Assembly: GCF_001297775.1 (NCBI RefSeq)
Contig: NZ_LIFX01000005.1
Coordinates: 293,130-357,129 of the forward strand
Direction of reading: 5' to 3'
Source: Trabulsiella odontotermitis
GTDB lineage: Bacteria > Pseudomonadota > Gammaproteobacteria > Enterobacterales > Enterobacteriaceae
Length of the DNA stretch: 64,000 nt
Program-made: the position numbers and the translations under genes
The notes under the pieces: model-generated
Database searches by the model: none
What the model was told of the DNA's origin: nothing
The model's input: the letters and a program-made list of their open reading frames with translations, nothing else
Shown here: piece by piece, positions 1 to 8,887 of the stretch
How positions within the stretch are numbered: the first letter of the stretch is position 1
Layout: each line of letters starts with the position of its first letter

Positions 1-593
1 TGGACGAAGGCATCAACCACGCCGTTAGCAACCTGACGCGGCGGCAGGGTGTAGGTATAAACTGGATCGAGGATCGCAAACACCGGTTGCACGTGCGGGT
101 TTTTAAACGCCTGCTTGTCGCCGGTGGTTTTACGCGAGATCACCGCGCCATTGTTTGATTCAGAACCGGTGGCGGGCAGCGTCAGCACAGAACCCATCGG
201 GATCGCGCTGTGGATTTCGCTACCGCGGGTTTCGAGGATCTGCCATGGATCAACGCCGTCAGTGTAATGCGCCGCCGCGGCGATAAATTTGGTGCCATCA
301 AGAACGGAACCGCCGCCGACAGCCAGCAGGAAGGTGACTTTCTCATCGCGGGCGATTTTCACCGCTTTCATCAGCGTTTCGTAAGACGGGTTAGGTTCGA
401 TGCCGCCAAACTCCAGCACGTCCAGACCTTTCAGCGCGCTCAGTACCTGATCCAGCACACCGGTTTTTTTCACACTGCCGCCGCCGTAAGTGATCAACAC
501 GCGAGCGTCAGCCGGGATTTGAGCGCGAAGATCGGTAATCACGCCTTTACCAAACAGAATGCGGGTGGGGGTATGAAGGTTAAAATTATTCAT
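1..593 (-). CDS. yqhD: NADPH-dependent aldehyde reductase YqhD (5'-proximal part, truncated by window start)
   Basis: Iron-type alcohol dehydrogenase family protein that reduces a wide range of short aldehydes with NADPH in the cytoplasm. The visible part starts MNNFNLHTPTRILFGKG and runs for 197 complete codons. It contains the glycine-rich nucleotide-binding stretch GGGSVLDGTK and the conserved TGSESNNGAVISR segment. The window edge falls inside the metal-ligand region, just after VVDAFV; the two leftover bases begin the codon of the expected histidine ligand. The ATG at 593-591 follows a GGGAACGAGCA leader and matches the known E. coli start. It is divergent from its activator gene yqhC. 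Identification rests on near-complete identity with E. coli YqhD as remembered; the rest of the gene lies outside the window. Confidence 0.95.
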   Translation of the reverse strand, partial: MNNFNLHTPTRILFGKGVITDLRAQIPADARVLITYGGGSVKKTGVLDQVLSALKGLDVLEFGGIEPNPSYETLMKAVKIARDEKVTFLLAVGGGSVLDGTKFIAAAAHYTDGVDPWQILETRGSEIHSAIPMGSVLTLPATGSESNNGAVISRKTTGDKQAFKNPHVQPVFAILDPVYTYTLPPRQVANGVVDAFV

Positions 594-788
594 TGCTCGT
601 TCCCTTAACAGAGAGTGAAAAGTGGCAGCGCAGGGTCTCTGCCTGATGGTGAACATTGTGGTCTTGTCCCCCCGGACCCTCAATGCACATTTCTGCCGAT
701 GTCTTGCCCATTTCTCCAGAGCGCTGGAGAAACCGTACAAGAATGCGCACAATGTAACGGTCGATAAATCTGCCTGGAGTGATCTGCA

Positions 789-1679
789 ATGAATCGTGAA
801 GCCATCTGTCTGCAACTGACGGAACAGGTTAAACAACTGATATCTCATCAGGAAAAGCTGAACGATCTGCTGCCTGACGTCCGTCTGCTGTACGGTACGC
901 AGCCCGGTACGCGTACGCCGGTGATGTATCAGCCCGGCATTGTATTTCTCTTTTCAGGTCATAAGATTGGCTATATCAATGAGCGAACTTTTCGCTACGA
1001 CACCAATGAATATCTGCTGCTGACCGTTCCGCTGCCTTTTGAGTGCGAAACCTTCGCCACACCTGACGTGCCGCTGGCGGGTTTCCGCCTCAACGTCGAT
1101 ATTTTGCAGCTCCAGGAGCTGCTGATGGACATCGGCGAAGACGATCTTTTTCGCCCGGCAATGGCCGCCAGTGGCATCAACTCCGCCAAACTGTCCGACG
1201 ATATTCTCTGCGCGGCTGAGCGGTTGCTGGATGTGATGGAAAGACCCCTGGACGCGCGCATTCTCGGTAAGCAGATTATCCGCGAGATCCTTTACCATGT
1301 GTTGACAGGCCCCTGCGGCGGCGCGTTGCTGGCGGTGGTCAGCCGTCAGACCCATTTCAGCCTGATAAGCCGGGTGCTGAAGCGCATTGAAAGCCAGTAC
1401 ACCGAGAACTTAAGCGTCGATCAACTGGCGGCGGAAGCCAACATGAGCGTCTCGGCCTTTCACCATAATTTCAAATCAGTCACCAGCACGTCGCCCCTGC
1501 AGTACCTGAAAACCTATCGCCTGCACCGGGCGCGAATGCTGATCATCCACGATGGCATGAAAGCCAGCGCGGCGGCGATGCGCGTGGGCTATGAAAGTGC
1601 TTCGCAGTTCAGTCGGGAATTTAAGCGTTATTTTGGCATGACGCCAGGCGAGGATGCGGCGCGTATTCGCCGGGCATAA
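789..1679 (+). CDS. yqhC: AraC-family transcriptional activator YqhC
   Basis: Cytoplasmic DNA-binding regulator that in E. coli senses reactive aldehydes and activates the divergent yqhD-dkgA operon. The 296-residue protein has an N-terminal AraC-type ligand-binding region (roughly residues 20-175). Its C-terminal AraC domain (about 190-290) carries two helix-turn-helix units: the first includes [17 protein letters not shown] and the second [17 protein letters not shown], followed by the family's conserved PG ending. The gene is divergent from yqhD across 195 bp, which must hold both promoters and the YqhC site. Next comes yghB, convergent, 24 bp away. The family and context are certain; aldehyde sensing is inferred from the E. 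coli orthologue. Confidence 0.93.
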   Translation: MNREAICLQLTEQVKQLISHQEKLNDLLPDVRLLYGTQPGTRTPVMYQPGIVFLFSGHKIGYINERTFRYDTNEYLLLTVPLPFECETFATPDVPLAGFRLNVDILQLQELLMDIGEDDLFRPAMAASGINSAKLSDDILCAAERLLDVMERPLDARILGKQIIREILYHVLTGPCGGALLAVVSRQTHFSLISRVLKRIESQYTENLSVDQLAAEANMSVSAFHHNFKSVTSTSPLQYLKTYRLHRARMLIIHDGMKASAAAMRVGYESASQFSREFKRYFGMTPGEDAARIRRA

Positions 1680-1703
1680 GGCGTTGCCCGGCGTCAGCAG
1701 TGA

Positions 1704-2363
1704 TCAGGCGTTGTAGTACTTCTTCTTAATGACCACAATCAGTGTGCCGAGCAGCCCGGCCACTAACAGGAAAATCGGCAGGATCATCAGGAACGTCATC
1801 ACCTGCTCTTCATGGCGTTTCACGAACGGGATCATGCTGAGCGCGTAGCCCAGACTGGTCACCACGCCCACCCACAGCAGGGCGCTCAACCAGTTGAAGA
1901 ACTGGAAGCGGCGGGTCGACAGCCCGGAAATACCGGCCATGGTCGGCAGCAGCGTACGCACAAACGCCAGAAAACGCCCGGCAAGCAGCGCCAGCAGACC
2001 ATGACGGTCAAACATGCAGGTCGCACGCTGATGATATTTCGCCGGAAGCTGCGCCAGCCAGCTTTTCACGATCTGCGTATTGCCGAGCCAGCGTCCCTGA
2101 ATATAGCTCAGCCAGCAGCCAAGACTGGCCGCGGTCGTCAGGATCACAAGGGTAGGTACAAAGTCCATGACGCCTTTTGCGACAAGCGCCCCTGCCAGTA
2201 ACAATAAACTGTCGCCCGGTAAAAAAGAGGCAGGTAGCAAACCGTTTTCCAGAAACAACGTCGCAAACATAACCAGATAAACAACACCCACAACGTGAGG
2301 ATTCGCCAGTGCAGCAAAGTCGTGCTGCCAGAGAGCGGCGACTATATCTTGAATGACTACCAT
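1704..2363 (-). CDS. yghB: DedA family inner-membrane protein YghB
   Basis: Polytopic inner-membrane protein of the DedA (SNARE-associated/VTT) family. E. coli YghB and its paralogue YqjA are partly redundant and are needed for normal cell division, proton-motive-force homeostasis and envelope stress tolerance. The 219-residue product shows several hydrophobic segments, for example around residues 26-50, 60-75, 150-175 and 190-212. It also has the DedA signature regions [15 protein letters not shown] and [16 protein letters not shown], with the conserved Glu and Arg residues thought to take part in proton-coupled transport. It lies between yqhC (convergent) and metC (same strand, 143 bp upstream). 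Length and motifs match the family. Confidence 0.93.
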   Translation of the reverse strand: MVVIQDIVAALWQHDFAALANPHVVGVVYLVMFATLFLENGLLPASFLPGDSLLLLAGALVAKGVMDFVPTLVILTTAASLGCWLSYIQGRWLGNTQIVKSWLAQLPAKYHQRATCMFDRHGLLALLAGRFLAFVRTLLPTMAGISGLSTRRFQFFNWLSALLWVGVVTSLGYALSMIPFVKRHEEQVMTFLMILPIFLLVAGLLGTLIVVIKKKYYNA

Positions 2364-2506
2364 GAACTTTCCTAAAGAACCGCGCTTATTTTGCTATTGT
2401 ACTCCTGATGTTCCCCAAACACCTTGATCGCGGGCGCAACAAATACAGACAATTCTGAAGAAATTATCTGTAAATGTGTTCATTCAGGTGCACAGCCTGC
2501 GCTACT

Positions 2507-3694
2507 TTACACGATGCGACTGAACCCCGCCGCTAAATCCGCGATCAGATCGTCAACATTCTCTAAACCGATATGCACTCGCACCAACGTACCGCTGAAA
2601 TCGACCTCGCCACCGGGGCGCATATGGGCGATCTGCTCGGGCTGATTGGCGAGGATCAACGACTCGAAGCCGCCCCAGGAAAAGGCCATGCTGAACAGCT
2701 CAAACGGGTCGAGATAGGCGGAAAGCTCGGCGTCGGTGAGGCGTTTTTTCAGAACGAATGAGAATAAACCGCTGCTGCCCGTAAAATCCCGTTTCCAGTA
2801 TTCGTGGCCTTTGCTGCCGGGGAGTGCAGGGTGGTTTACTCGTTCAACCTGCGGGTGGTTTGAGAGCCATTCGGCAATTTTTAGACTGCTTTCATGATGC
2901 TGGCGCAGACGTAAGCCCAGCGTACGTAATCCGCGGCTGGTCATGTAGGCGGTATCGGCATCCACCATCTGCCCCATCAGGTAGGCATTTTCCCGCAGAC
3001 GATCCCAACAGCGGGCGTTGGCGACCGCGGTGCCGATCATGCCATCGGAGTGGCCGATCAGGTATTTGGTGGCGGCCTGAATAGAAATATCGATGCCGAA
3101 TTCCAGCGCCTTAAAGAGGATACCGGCCGCCCAGGTGTTGTCGATCATGATGATCGCCTCAGGGGCCACGCGACGGACGGCCTGTACGATCGCCGGAACG
3201 TCGTGAACTTCCATGGTGATCGACCCCGGTGATTCGAGAAACACCACTTTGGTGTTCGGCTTCACCAGTTGCGCGATGTCGGCGCCGATCAGCGGATCGA
3301 ACCAACTGGTGCTGACGCCGAGCCGGGCAAGTATTTTGCTGCAGAAATCCTGGCTGGGTTCGTAGGCGGTGTTGGTCATCAGCGCCTCATCACCCTGCTC
3401 AACAAACGCCAGAATGGCATTCGCGACCGCGGCCGCGCCGCAGGGGAAGAGGGCGCAACCGGCGCCGCCTTCCAGTTCGCACATCGCTTCCTGCAATGAG
3501 AAATGGGTCAGTGTGCCGCGACGGCCATAGAACAGCTCGCCTTTCGCGCGGTTGCGGGTCGCCTGTTTTTTGGCTTCAACCGTGTCAAAAACCAGCGAAG
3601 AGGCGCGCTGAATTACGCTGTTCACCGCGCCCAGCGTGTATTTTTTGCTACGCCCTGCATTAACCAGCGCGGTGTCGAGATGTTTGTCTGCCAT
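2507..3694 (-). CDS. metC: Cystathionine beta-lyase MetC
   Basis: Pyridoxal-phosphate enzyme that splits cystathionine into homocysteine, pyruvate and ammonia, the penultimate step of methionine synthesis in the cytoplasm. At 395 residues it has the expected length. It belongs to the Cys/Met metabolism PLP family: the cofactor lysine is Lys210 in the motif [14 protein letters not shown]. Upstream lie the substrate/PLP regions YGRRGT (about 56-61) and MIDNTW (about 183-188). The gene is transcribed away from exbB. An imperfect tandem of MetJ-like boxes 19-39 bp before the start codon indicates repression by MetJ with S-adenosylmethionine, as in E. coli. Confidence 0.97.
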   Translation of the reverse strand: MADKHLDTALVNAGRSKKYTLGAVNSVIQRASSLVFDTVEAKKQATRNRAKGELFYGRRGTLTHFSLQEAMCELEGGAGCALFPCGAAAVANAILAFVEQGDEALMTNTAYEPSQDFCSKILARLGVSTSWFDPLIGADIAQLVKPNTKVVFLESPGSITMEVHDVPAIVQAVRRVAPEAIIMIDNTWAAGILFKALEFGIDISIQAATKYLIGHSDGMIGTAVANARCWDRLRENAYLMGQMVDADTAYMTSRGLRTLGLRLRQHHESSLKIAEWLSNHPQVERVNHPALPGSKGHEYWKRDFTGSSGLFSFVLKKRLTDAELSAYLDPFELFSMAFSWGGFESLILANQPEQIAHMRPGGEVDFSGTLVRVHIGLENVDDLIADLAAGFSRIV

Positions 3695-3712
3695 GTTAAT
3701 CTGCCTGTTTTT

Positions 3713-3733
3713 ATACGTCTGGACGTCCAGACT
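3713..3733 (-). promoter_or_regulatory. MetJ operator (met boxes) upstream of metC
   Basis: Reading the minus strand, AGTCTGGACGTCCAGACGT resembles overlapping copies of the 8-bp met box AGACGTCT. It lies 19-39 bp before the metC start codon, where MetJ acts in E. coli. The match is imperfect in its outer half, so this is a motif-based assignment supported by position. Confidence 0.7.
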
Positions 3734-3863
3734 ACCATGACTGATAAAAGCTGCACCAGTGGTTAACAGATAAAGCAGAATATTTTTCGTAACGGAAAAA
3801 TGCGCCTTTTTTACTGCGTGAGCGCAAGGAAAAGAAGTGTGATTTACGGCACTATGTAAATAC

Positions 3864-3884
3864 TAATGAGAACGACTATCAATT
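3864..3884 (+). promoter_or_regulatory. Fur box upstream of exbB
   Basis: The sequence TAATGAGAACGACTATCAAT matches the Fur consensus GATAATGATAATCATTATC at most informative positions. It is essentially the Fur site known upstream of E. coli exbB. It sits about 60-80 bp before the exbB start, overlapping the expected promoter, which implies iron-repressed expression of exbB-exbD. Confidence 0.75.
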
Positions 3885-3945
3885 CGACGACGTTTTGATA
3901 TTATTAGCTCAGTTTTTTTTGTGACAGACATCCTGGAGATGCAGA

Positions 3946-4680
3946 GTGGGTAATAATTTGATGCAGGCGGATCTCTCCGTTTGGGGTATGTATCATCATG
4001 CCGACATCGTGGTTAAGGTCGTGATGATCGGTCTGGTGCTGGCGTCGGTCATCACCTGGGCCATTTTCTTTAGTAAAAGTGCCGAGCTCCTGTCTCATAA
4101 GCGTCGCCTCAAGCGCGAACAAAAACAGCTGAGCGAAGCCCGTTCCCTCGATCAGGCCAGCGACATTGCCGCGACCTTCCACGGTAAAAGCCTGAGTACG
4201 CTGCTGCTGAATGAAGCGCAGAACGAGCTTGAGCTGTCCGCCGGTTCGGAAGATAACGAAGGCATTAAAGAGCGCACTGGGTTCCGCCTTGAGCGTCGCG
4301 TCGCCGCTGTCAGCCGCCATATGGGGCGCGGCAATGGCTATCTGGCGACCATAGGCGCCATTTCCCCGTTCGTCGGTCTGTTTGGTACCGTCTGGGGGAT
4401 CATGAACAGCTTCATCGGTATCGCCCAGACGCAGACCACCAACCTCGCCGTCGTCGCACCCGGTATTGCGGAAGCGCTGCTGGCGACGGCGATCGGTCTG
4501 TTTGCGGCGATCCCGGCGGTGGTTATCTACAACATTTTTGCCCGTATGATTGGCAGCTACAAAGCGACCCTCGGCGATGTGGCGGCGCAGGTGCTGCTGT
4601 TGCAGAGTCGCGATTTGGATCTCAACGCCAGCGGCGTCGCACACCCGGTTCGTACGGCTCAGAAATTACGTGTAGGTTGA
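3946..4680 (+). CDS. exbB: TonB-system energy-transducing protein ExbB
   Basis: Inner-membrane channel subunit that, with ExbD, harnesses the proton motive force to energise TonB and so TonB-dependent outer-membrane uptake of siderophores and vitamin B12. The 244-residue protein has three membrane segments, at about residues 17-40, 130-155 and 175-198. The last two carry the MotA/TolQ/ExbB signature (GAISPFVGLFGTVWGIMNSF and GIAEALLATAIGL). Translation starts at GTG 3946 (product begins MGNNLMQADLSVWGM), preceded by CTGGAGATGC; this matches the E. coli start, and a later in-frame ATG at 3961 would remove five residues. exbD follows after 6 bp, so the two genes form an operon behind the Fur box. 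Confidence 0.97.
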   Translation: MGNNLMQADLSVWGMYHHADIVVKVVMIGLVLASVITWAIFFSKSAELLSHKRRLKREQKQLSEARSLDQASDIAATFHGKSLSTLLLNEAQNELELSAGSEDNEGIKERTGFRLERRVAAVSRHMGRGNGYLATIGAISPFVGLFGTVWGIMNSFIGIAQTQTTNLAVVAPGIAEALLATAIGLFAAIPAVVIYNIFARMIGSYKATLGDVAAQVLLLQSRDLDLNASGVAHPVRTAQKLRVG

Positions 4681-4686
4681 TGTTTT

Positions 4687-5112
4687 ATGGCAATGCGTCT
4701 TAACGAAAATCTGGACGATAACGGTGAAATGCATGAAATCAACGTAACGCCGTTTATCGACGTTATGCTGGTACTGCTGATCATCTTCATGGTGGCTGCG
4801 CCGCTCGCCACCGTGGACGTTAAAGTCAATCTGCCTGCGTCTTCCAGTCAGCCGCAGCCGCGCCCGGAAAAACCGATTTACCTGTCGGTTAAAGCGGATA
4901 AGTCGATGTTCCTCGGCAACGATCCGGTGACGGAAGCGGATATGATCACCGCGCTGAACACGGCGACGGAAGGCAAGAAAGACACCACTATCTTCTTCCG
5001 CGCGGATAAAACCGTCGATTATGAAACGATGATGAAAGTGATGGATACGCTCCATCAGGCGGGTTATCTGAAGATTGGTCTGGTAGGGCAGGAAGTCACG
5101 CAAGCGAAGTAA
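4687..5112 (+). CDS. exbD: TonB-system energy-transducing protein ExbD
   Basis: Partner of ExbB in the TonB motor. The 141-residue protein has a short cytoplasmic N-terminus, one membrane helix (about residues 23-43) and a periplasmic domain of the ExbD/TolR fold. The proton-carrying aspartate, Asp25, is present in INVTPFIDVMLVLL. The gene begins 6 bp after exbB and is followed by a strong intrinsic terminator, so it closes the operon. Iron control is inferred from the Fur site upstream of exbB. Confidence 0.97.
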   Translation: MAMRLNENLDDNGEMHEINVTPFIDVMLVLLIIFMVAAPLATVDVKVNLPASSSQPQPRPEKPIYLSVKADKSMFLGNDPVTEADMITALNTATEGKKDTTIFFRADKTVDYETMMKVMDTLHQAGYLKIGLVGQEVTQAK

Positions 5113-5136
5113 TTTCGCGTGACGCAAGGTGATGAG

Positions 5137-5163
5137 AAGGCTGGCCGGTTGCCAGCCTTTTTT
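5137..5163 (+). terminator. Intrinsic terminator after exbD
   Basis: AAGGCTGGC-CGGTT-GCCAGCCTT forms a perfect 9-bp stem followed by TTTTTA. It lies 24 bp after the exbD stop. The U-tract overlaps the reverse-complement stop codon (5162-5164) of the convergent gene, so the terminator probably serves both directions. Confidence 0.88.
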
Positions 5164-5584
5164 ATTTCTTCTTCTTCTTCGGTGTGTCGTCCAGCGCCAC
5201 ATTATTGACGTTCGAGGTGCGCAACTGACCTTCTGCCAGCCTGCGCGACAGACGCAGCGTCGCGGTCTCACGCGCCAGAAGATGCTGATAATTGGCTTCA
5301 ATACGCGCCAGCAACTTCTCTTTCAGTTCCGGCTTGCGCGCAATAATCTCCTCAATGGCGGCGCCGTAAATCTCTTCTTTCACCTGCCAGGCGTAGATAT
5401 CGCGGCGGTTTTGCCATTTCATCTTGACCAGCGCGGCGGGAATGGACACCGCCGCCTGTGCTGTTTGTTCAATGGCGGCGTTCTTTTCGTTAATCAGCAC
5501 CGTCAGGTTCTGATGGCGAATAATGTCATCGCTGTTTCTGTCGTCTAAAGTCAAATAGACGTTATTATCTTCAACATCTTTCAT
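5162..5584 (-). CDS. Uncharacterised protein, lysine-rich C-terminus (second gene of a two-gene unit)
   Basis: I do not recognise this 140-residue protein. It has no signal peptide or membrane helix, is mostly predicted helical and charged, and ends in five consecutive lysines after LDDTP. Its ATG (5584) overlaps the stop of the upstream gene in a 4-bp ATGA arrangement, so the two are almost certainly translationally coupled. The stop codon falls inside the U-tract of the exbD terminator. K-12 as I recall it has other genes (yghA, yqhA) between exbD and yghZ, so this looks like accessory DNA. The A/T-rich codon choice of the upstream partner supports acquisition. The coupled partner and divergent membrane protein suggest a functional set, but no role can be assigned. 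Confidence 0.75.
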   Translation of the reverse strand: MKDVEDNNVYLTLDDRNSDDIIRHQNLTVLINEKNAAIEQTAQAAVSIPAALVKMKWQNRRDIYAWQVKEEIYGAAIEEIIARKPELKEKLLARIEANYQHLLARETATLRLSRRLAEGQLRTSNVNNVALDDTPKKKKK

Positions 5585-5994
5585 GTTGATGACTCGTCGA
5601 GAAATTTATAAAAAATGGGTGAGTCAGTCTCGCGGGTTATTAAATTAAGCCAAATTTCATTACCGGATTCATTAATAAATGTCGTTTTCTCAGTAATAAT
5701 TTGACTTAATTCCTGAGCATCAATTTCACCTTCCACTTGTAAATCATTCAATGCCCGGGCAAAAGCTTCAATTTTAATCACGCGAAACAGACGGTCTTTA
5801 ATATGGCGGTCACGCTCTTCCAGCAACATATTTCGCGACTGACCGTTATGCGCCACGGTCGCTAAAATATGTTTTTCATGACTGGCCAGCGTGCTTGTAT
5901 TTTGCGTTAGATTAGCATTTTTATCTGCCTCCCCGGTTTCCTTTTCCATTGCGGATAAGTGGAAACGAGCCGGGATAAGCGTCTCGGGTATCAT
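5581..5994 (-). CDS. Uncharacterised soluble protein (first gene of a two-gene unit)
   Basis: Unrecognised 137-residue protein without signal peptide or membrane segment. The ATG at 5994 is preceded by AAGGA with an 8-base spacer, which supports this start over the internal Met at codon 16. Its central part (about residues 45-115) is helix-rich, with an EERDRHIKDRLFRVIKIEAFARAL stretch; codon use is notably A/T-rich for this genome. It overlaps the following gene by 4 bp (5581-5584) and is divergent from the membrane protein gene at 6097 across 102 bp. A partner role in a small accessory system is inferred only from this tight layout. Confidence 0.72.
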   Translation of the reverse strand: MIPETLIPARFHLSAMEKETGEADKNANLTQNTSTLASHEKHILATVAHNGQSRNMLLEERDRHIKDRLFRVIKIEAFARALNDLQVEGEIDAQELSQIITEKTTFINESGNEIWLNLITRETDSPIFYKFLDESST

Positions 5995-6096
5995 CGATGA
6001 TGTCCTTTTTATTCAACAGAATAGAGGGGATGCAGAATTGAGGTTCGTTGACAATATCATGGTGTAATTTTAAAATCAAAAAAAATGGAGCAAGCC

Positions 6097-6600
6097 ATGA
6101 ATAGCATAATTTATTTTGTGATAGCACTGTTATTGCTCACAGCGGTAATTCTTTTCTTAATGCCCGGGATCAATAAAAAGCCGCGTGGCGAGGGCCAGTC
6201 AGGCCCGGAATCCGTGTATCCGATGAGTAAAGAAGAGGGCGAAGATCACTTTTCGGTGCTCATGAATGCCATCACGCCGGTGTGGTACTGGCGGGTGAAT
6301 CACGAATATATCGATTTTCTGCACGCGACAATTAAACAGATGAGTATGGCGGATATAAATGCCGTGCCGGGTTTATTTGATGCCCAGCGGCGCTGTAGTG
6401 ATCTCAATTCAGCGGTATATAAATATTACGACACGTTAAAAAAACGCTGTCTGAATGGCGAGCAGGTTTCACGTGCCGATCTCGACGTGCTGAACCTGCA
6501 GCAATGTTTCCGCGAATTCAGCCTTGATGCCTGGCCCGCGCTGGTGGCGCTGGTCTGGCCTGAGTTTCAGCGCCCGTGGATCAATCCGCAGGATATCTGA
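6097..6600 (+). CDS. Uncharacterised single-pass membrane protein
   Basis: Unrecognised protein of 167 residues from the ATG at 6097. That start is chosen because GGAG at 6086-6089 is a well-placed ribosome site; the upstream ATG at 6085 would overlap it. An N-terminal hydrophobic helix (about residues 3-23, IIYFVIALLLLTAVILFLM) acts as a membrane anchor or uncleaved signal. A basic, proline-containing linker follows, then a roughly 120-residue soluble domain rich in Trp and Tyr (VWYWRVNHEYIDF, PALVALVWPEFQRPW). It is divergent from the coupled pair 5581-5994/5162-5584, with a shared 102-bp AT-rich promoter region. I have no functional assignment. Confidence 0.75.
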   Translation: MNSIIYFVIALLLLTAVILFLMPGINKKPRGEGQSGPESVYPMSKEEGEDHFSVLMNAITPVWYWRVNHEYIDFLHATIKQMSMADINAVPGLFDAQRRCSDLNSAVYKYYDTLKKRCLNGEQVSRADLDVLNLQQCFREFSLDAWPALVALVWPEFQRPWINPQDI

Positions 6601-6605
6601 AATAA

Positions 6606-6626
6606 CCCCTCTCCGCAGAGAGGGGG
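6606..6626. repeat. CCCCTCTCC-type intergenic hairpin
   Basis: CCCCTCTCCGCAGAGAGGGGG is an inverted repeat in the gap between the convergent membrane protein gene and yghZ. There is no clear U-tract on either side. A very similar hairpin occurs at 39458-39480, also between convergent genes, suggesting a small dispersed repeat that may double as a terminator. Confidence 0.6.
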
Positions 6627-6633
6627 TCGTCAG

Positions 6634-7674
6634 TTACTTATCAGATGACGCCTGCCACAGATTCAACTGCCCGTCGGCGACGTGTTTATCGATCTGCGCC
6701 AGTTCCTCAGCGCTGAACGACAGATTATTCAGCGCCTGAACGTTCTCTTCCAGTTGCTCCGGGCGGCTCGCGCCAATCAGCACCGACGTTACGCGGTTAT
6801 CCTTCAACAGCCAGCTCAGCGCCATTTGCGCCATTGACTGACCGCGCTGCTGCGCCATGTCGTGCAGCAGACGCAGGCTTCTGAGGTTGCTTTCGCTCAG
6901 CATGTTTTCGGTCAGGCCGCGCGCCCTTTTTCCTTCCACCTGCATACGGGAACCGTCCGGGATGCCGTTAAGGTATTTCCCGGTCAGCAAGCCCTGCGCC
7001 AGCGGCGTGAAGGCGATGCAACCGATGCCGTTATCCTGCAGCGTGTCGAGCAGTCCGCTGCTGTCCACCCAACGGTTTAACAGGTTGTAGGATGGCTGGT
7101 GGATAAGCACCGGGATCTTCCACTCGCGCAGTAACTCCACCATTTTCTGCGTCCGCTCTGGCGAGTAGGACGAGATGCCGACATACAGCGCTTTACCGCT
7201 CTGCACCGCCTGTGCTAGTGCGGATGCGGTTTCCTCCATTGGCGTTTTTTCATCAACACGATGTGAGTAGAAGATATCGACATATTCCAGCCCCATTCGT
7301 TTCAGGCTCTGGTCGAGACTCGCCAGCAGATATTTACGCGAGCCGCCGGAACCGTACGGACCAGGCCACATGTCATAACCCGCTTTCGTGGAGATGATCA
7401 ATTCGTCGCGATAACCGGCAAAATCATCACGCAACAGGCGGCCAAAGTTTTCTTCAGCGCTACCCGGCGGTGGGCCATAGTTATTTGCCAGATCAAAATG
7501 CGTAATCCCCAGATCGAAGGCTTTACGCAGCAGGGCACGCTGAGAGTCCAGCGCATTGATGTGGCCGAAACTATGCCACAGGCCGAGCGACAAGGCGGGT
7601 AACTGCAAGCCGCTGTTGCCACAGTAACGATACTGCATCTGCTCGTAACGGGCAGGATTGGCTAACCAGGCCAT
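6634..7674 (-). CDS. yghZ: Aldo-keto reductase YghZ (L-glyceraldehyde 3-phosphate reductase)
   Basis: Cytoplasmic NADPH-dependent aldo-keto reductase (AKR14 family) that in E. coli reduces L-glyceraldehyde 3-phosphate and methylglyoxal. The 346-residue protein starts MAWLANPARYEQMQYRYCG and shows the TIM-barrel family motifs. These are the catalytic Asp/Tyr region HFDLANNYGPPPGSAEE (about 59-75), the Lys in ISTKAGYDMWPGPYG (about 94-108) and the cofactor-binding SVLIGASRPEQLEEN near the C-terminus. A Shaker beta-type SxSxGxxR helix is retained. In K-12 the gene sits in the same general neighbourhood of exbD. Family is certain; the exact substrate is inferred from E. coli. Confidence 0.94.
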   Translation of the reverse strand: MAWLANPARYEQMQYRYCGNSGLQLPALSLGLWHSFGHINALDSQRALLRKAFDLGITHFDLANNYGPPPGSAEENFGRLLRDDFAGYRDELIISTKAGYDMWPGPYGSGGSRKYLLASLDQSLKRMGLEYVDIFYSHRVDEKTPMEETASALAQAVQSGKALYVGISSYSPERTQKMVELLREWKIPVLIHQPSYNLLNRWVDSSGLLDTLQDNGIGCIAFTPLAQGLLTGKYLNGIPDGSRMQVEGKRARGLTENMLSESNLRSLRLLHDMAQQRGQSMAQMALSWLLKDNRVTSVLIGASRPEQLEENVQALNNLSFSAEELAQIDKHVADGQLNLWQASSDK

Positions 7675-7834
7675 GATGTCTCCTTCACTGATTGTTATTT
7701 TCGAAACACTGTTTCTATCCTACTCTGTTTGCGACGGCGATCACGTTGCGTTGATCACAACCCGGTGAGACGTATGACGGGAAACTGGCTGGGGAGGGAA
7801 CAACCGGGCGAGAGCCGCCCGGCTGAAATGTCGA

Positions 7835-8701
7835 TTAAGCCTGACGCTTATCTTCCGTACGGGTGTCAAAATCGCTGGCGTCATGGCGTTCATGCAGTTG
7901 CTCGTCCAGCGGGCCATTGGTTCGATTGACGATGCGCCCACGTTTCACGGCCGGTCGGTTACCGACATCGTTCGCCCAGCGCAGAATGTTTTTGTAGCTC
8001 TGCGCATCAAGGAATTCCGCCGCATTGTAAACGTTGCCGAGCAGCACGTTGCCATACCATGGCCAGATAGCCATATCGGCGATGGTGTACTCTTCCCCCG
8101 CCACATAGCGCCCGCGCGCCAGCTGTTTATCCAGCACATCTAACTGACGTTTCGCTTCCATCGCAAAGCGGTTGATCGCATATTCAATTTTCTCTGGCGC
8201 ATAGCTGTAGAAGTGACCAAAGCCACCGCCGAGGAAGGGCGCTGAACCCTGCAGCCAGAACAGCCAGTTAAGCGTTTCGGTGCGGGCGGCAGGATCTTTC
8301 GGTAAGAAGTGACCGAATTTTTCTGCCAGATAGAGCAGGATGTTGCCGGATTCAAATACCCGCGTCGGCGGTGTGGTGGAATGGTCGAGGAGCGCCGGGA
8401 TTTTCGAGTTCGGGTTGACGTCCACGAAGCCGCTGGAGAACTGATCGCCTTCGCCGATGCGAATCAGCCAGGCATCGTATTCTGCGCCAGTGACGCCCAG
8501 TGCCAGCAATTCTTCCAGCATGATCGTCACTTTCTGACCGTTCGGCGTACCGAGCGAATAAAGCTGAAGTGGGTGCTTACCTACAGGGAGTTCTTTTTCG
8601 TGCGTGGGGCCGGAGATCGGGCGGTTGATGTTCGCGAACGCGCCGCCGTTGTTCTGTTTCCATTCCCATACTTTTGGAGGTTGGTACGTGTTGTCTGACA
8701 T
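7835..8701 (-). CDS. yghU: Glutathione-dependent disulfide-bond oxidoreductase YghU
   Basis: Nu-class glutathione-S-transferase-like protein; E. coli YghU binds two glutathione molecules and has disulfide reductase and organic peroxidase activity. The 288-residue product has an N-terminal extension (about residues 1-45), then a thioredoxin-like domain (LYSLGTPNGQKVTIMLEE), then the all-helical GST C-domain (about 135-260). The TPNGQK turn lies where the GST fold contacts glutathione. It is divergent from gss, which makes the glutathione-spermidine conjugate, 186 bp away; this pairing is also seen in E. coli. A weak CCGGGC/GCCCGG hairpin lies just after the stop codon. Confidence 0.94.
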   Translation of the reverse strand: MSDNTYQPPKVWEWKQNNGGAFANINRPISGPTHEKELPVGKHPLQLYSLGTPNGQKVTIMLEELLALGVTGAEYDAWLIRIGEGDQFSSGFVDVNPNSKIPALLDHSTTPPTRVFESGNILLYLAEKFGHFLPKDPAARTETLNWLFWLQGSAPFLGGGFGHFYSYAPEKIEYAINRFAMEAKRQLDVLDKQLARGRYVAGEEYTIADMAIWPWYGNVLLGNVYNAAEFLDAQSYKNILRWANDVGNRPAVKRGRIVNRTNGPLDEQLHERHDASDFDTRTEDKRQA

Positions 8702-8887
8702 GTTGGCCTGCCTTTTTCCTGGGTTGTTGAGGCAGTGTAGCAGGAGTTATGGGAAGGGTTTAACGAACTGAGGCGTTAATGCGCACATGTCACAGCGGTG
8801 CTATTATAGCCTCACTTCTGATCGGTCATGCCTGCGCACTGTTCACAGAAGGAATATGCTCAGGTGGTCTTTTCCTAAGGTTTAAAC

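Noticed and set aside
2424..2645. Small frame between yghB and metC on the plus strand
   Set aside because: It runs antisense into the 3' end of metC and has no ribosome site or motif.
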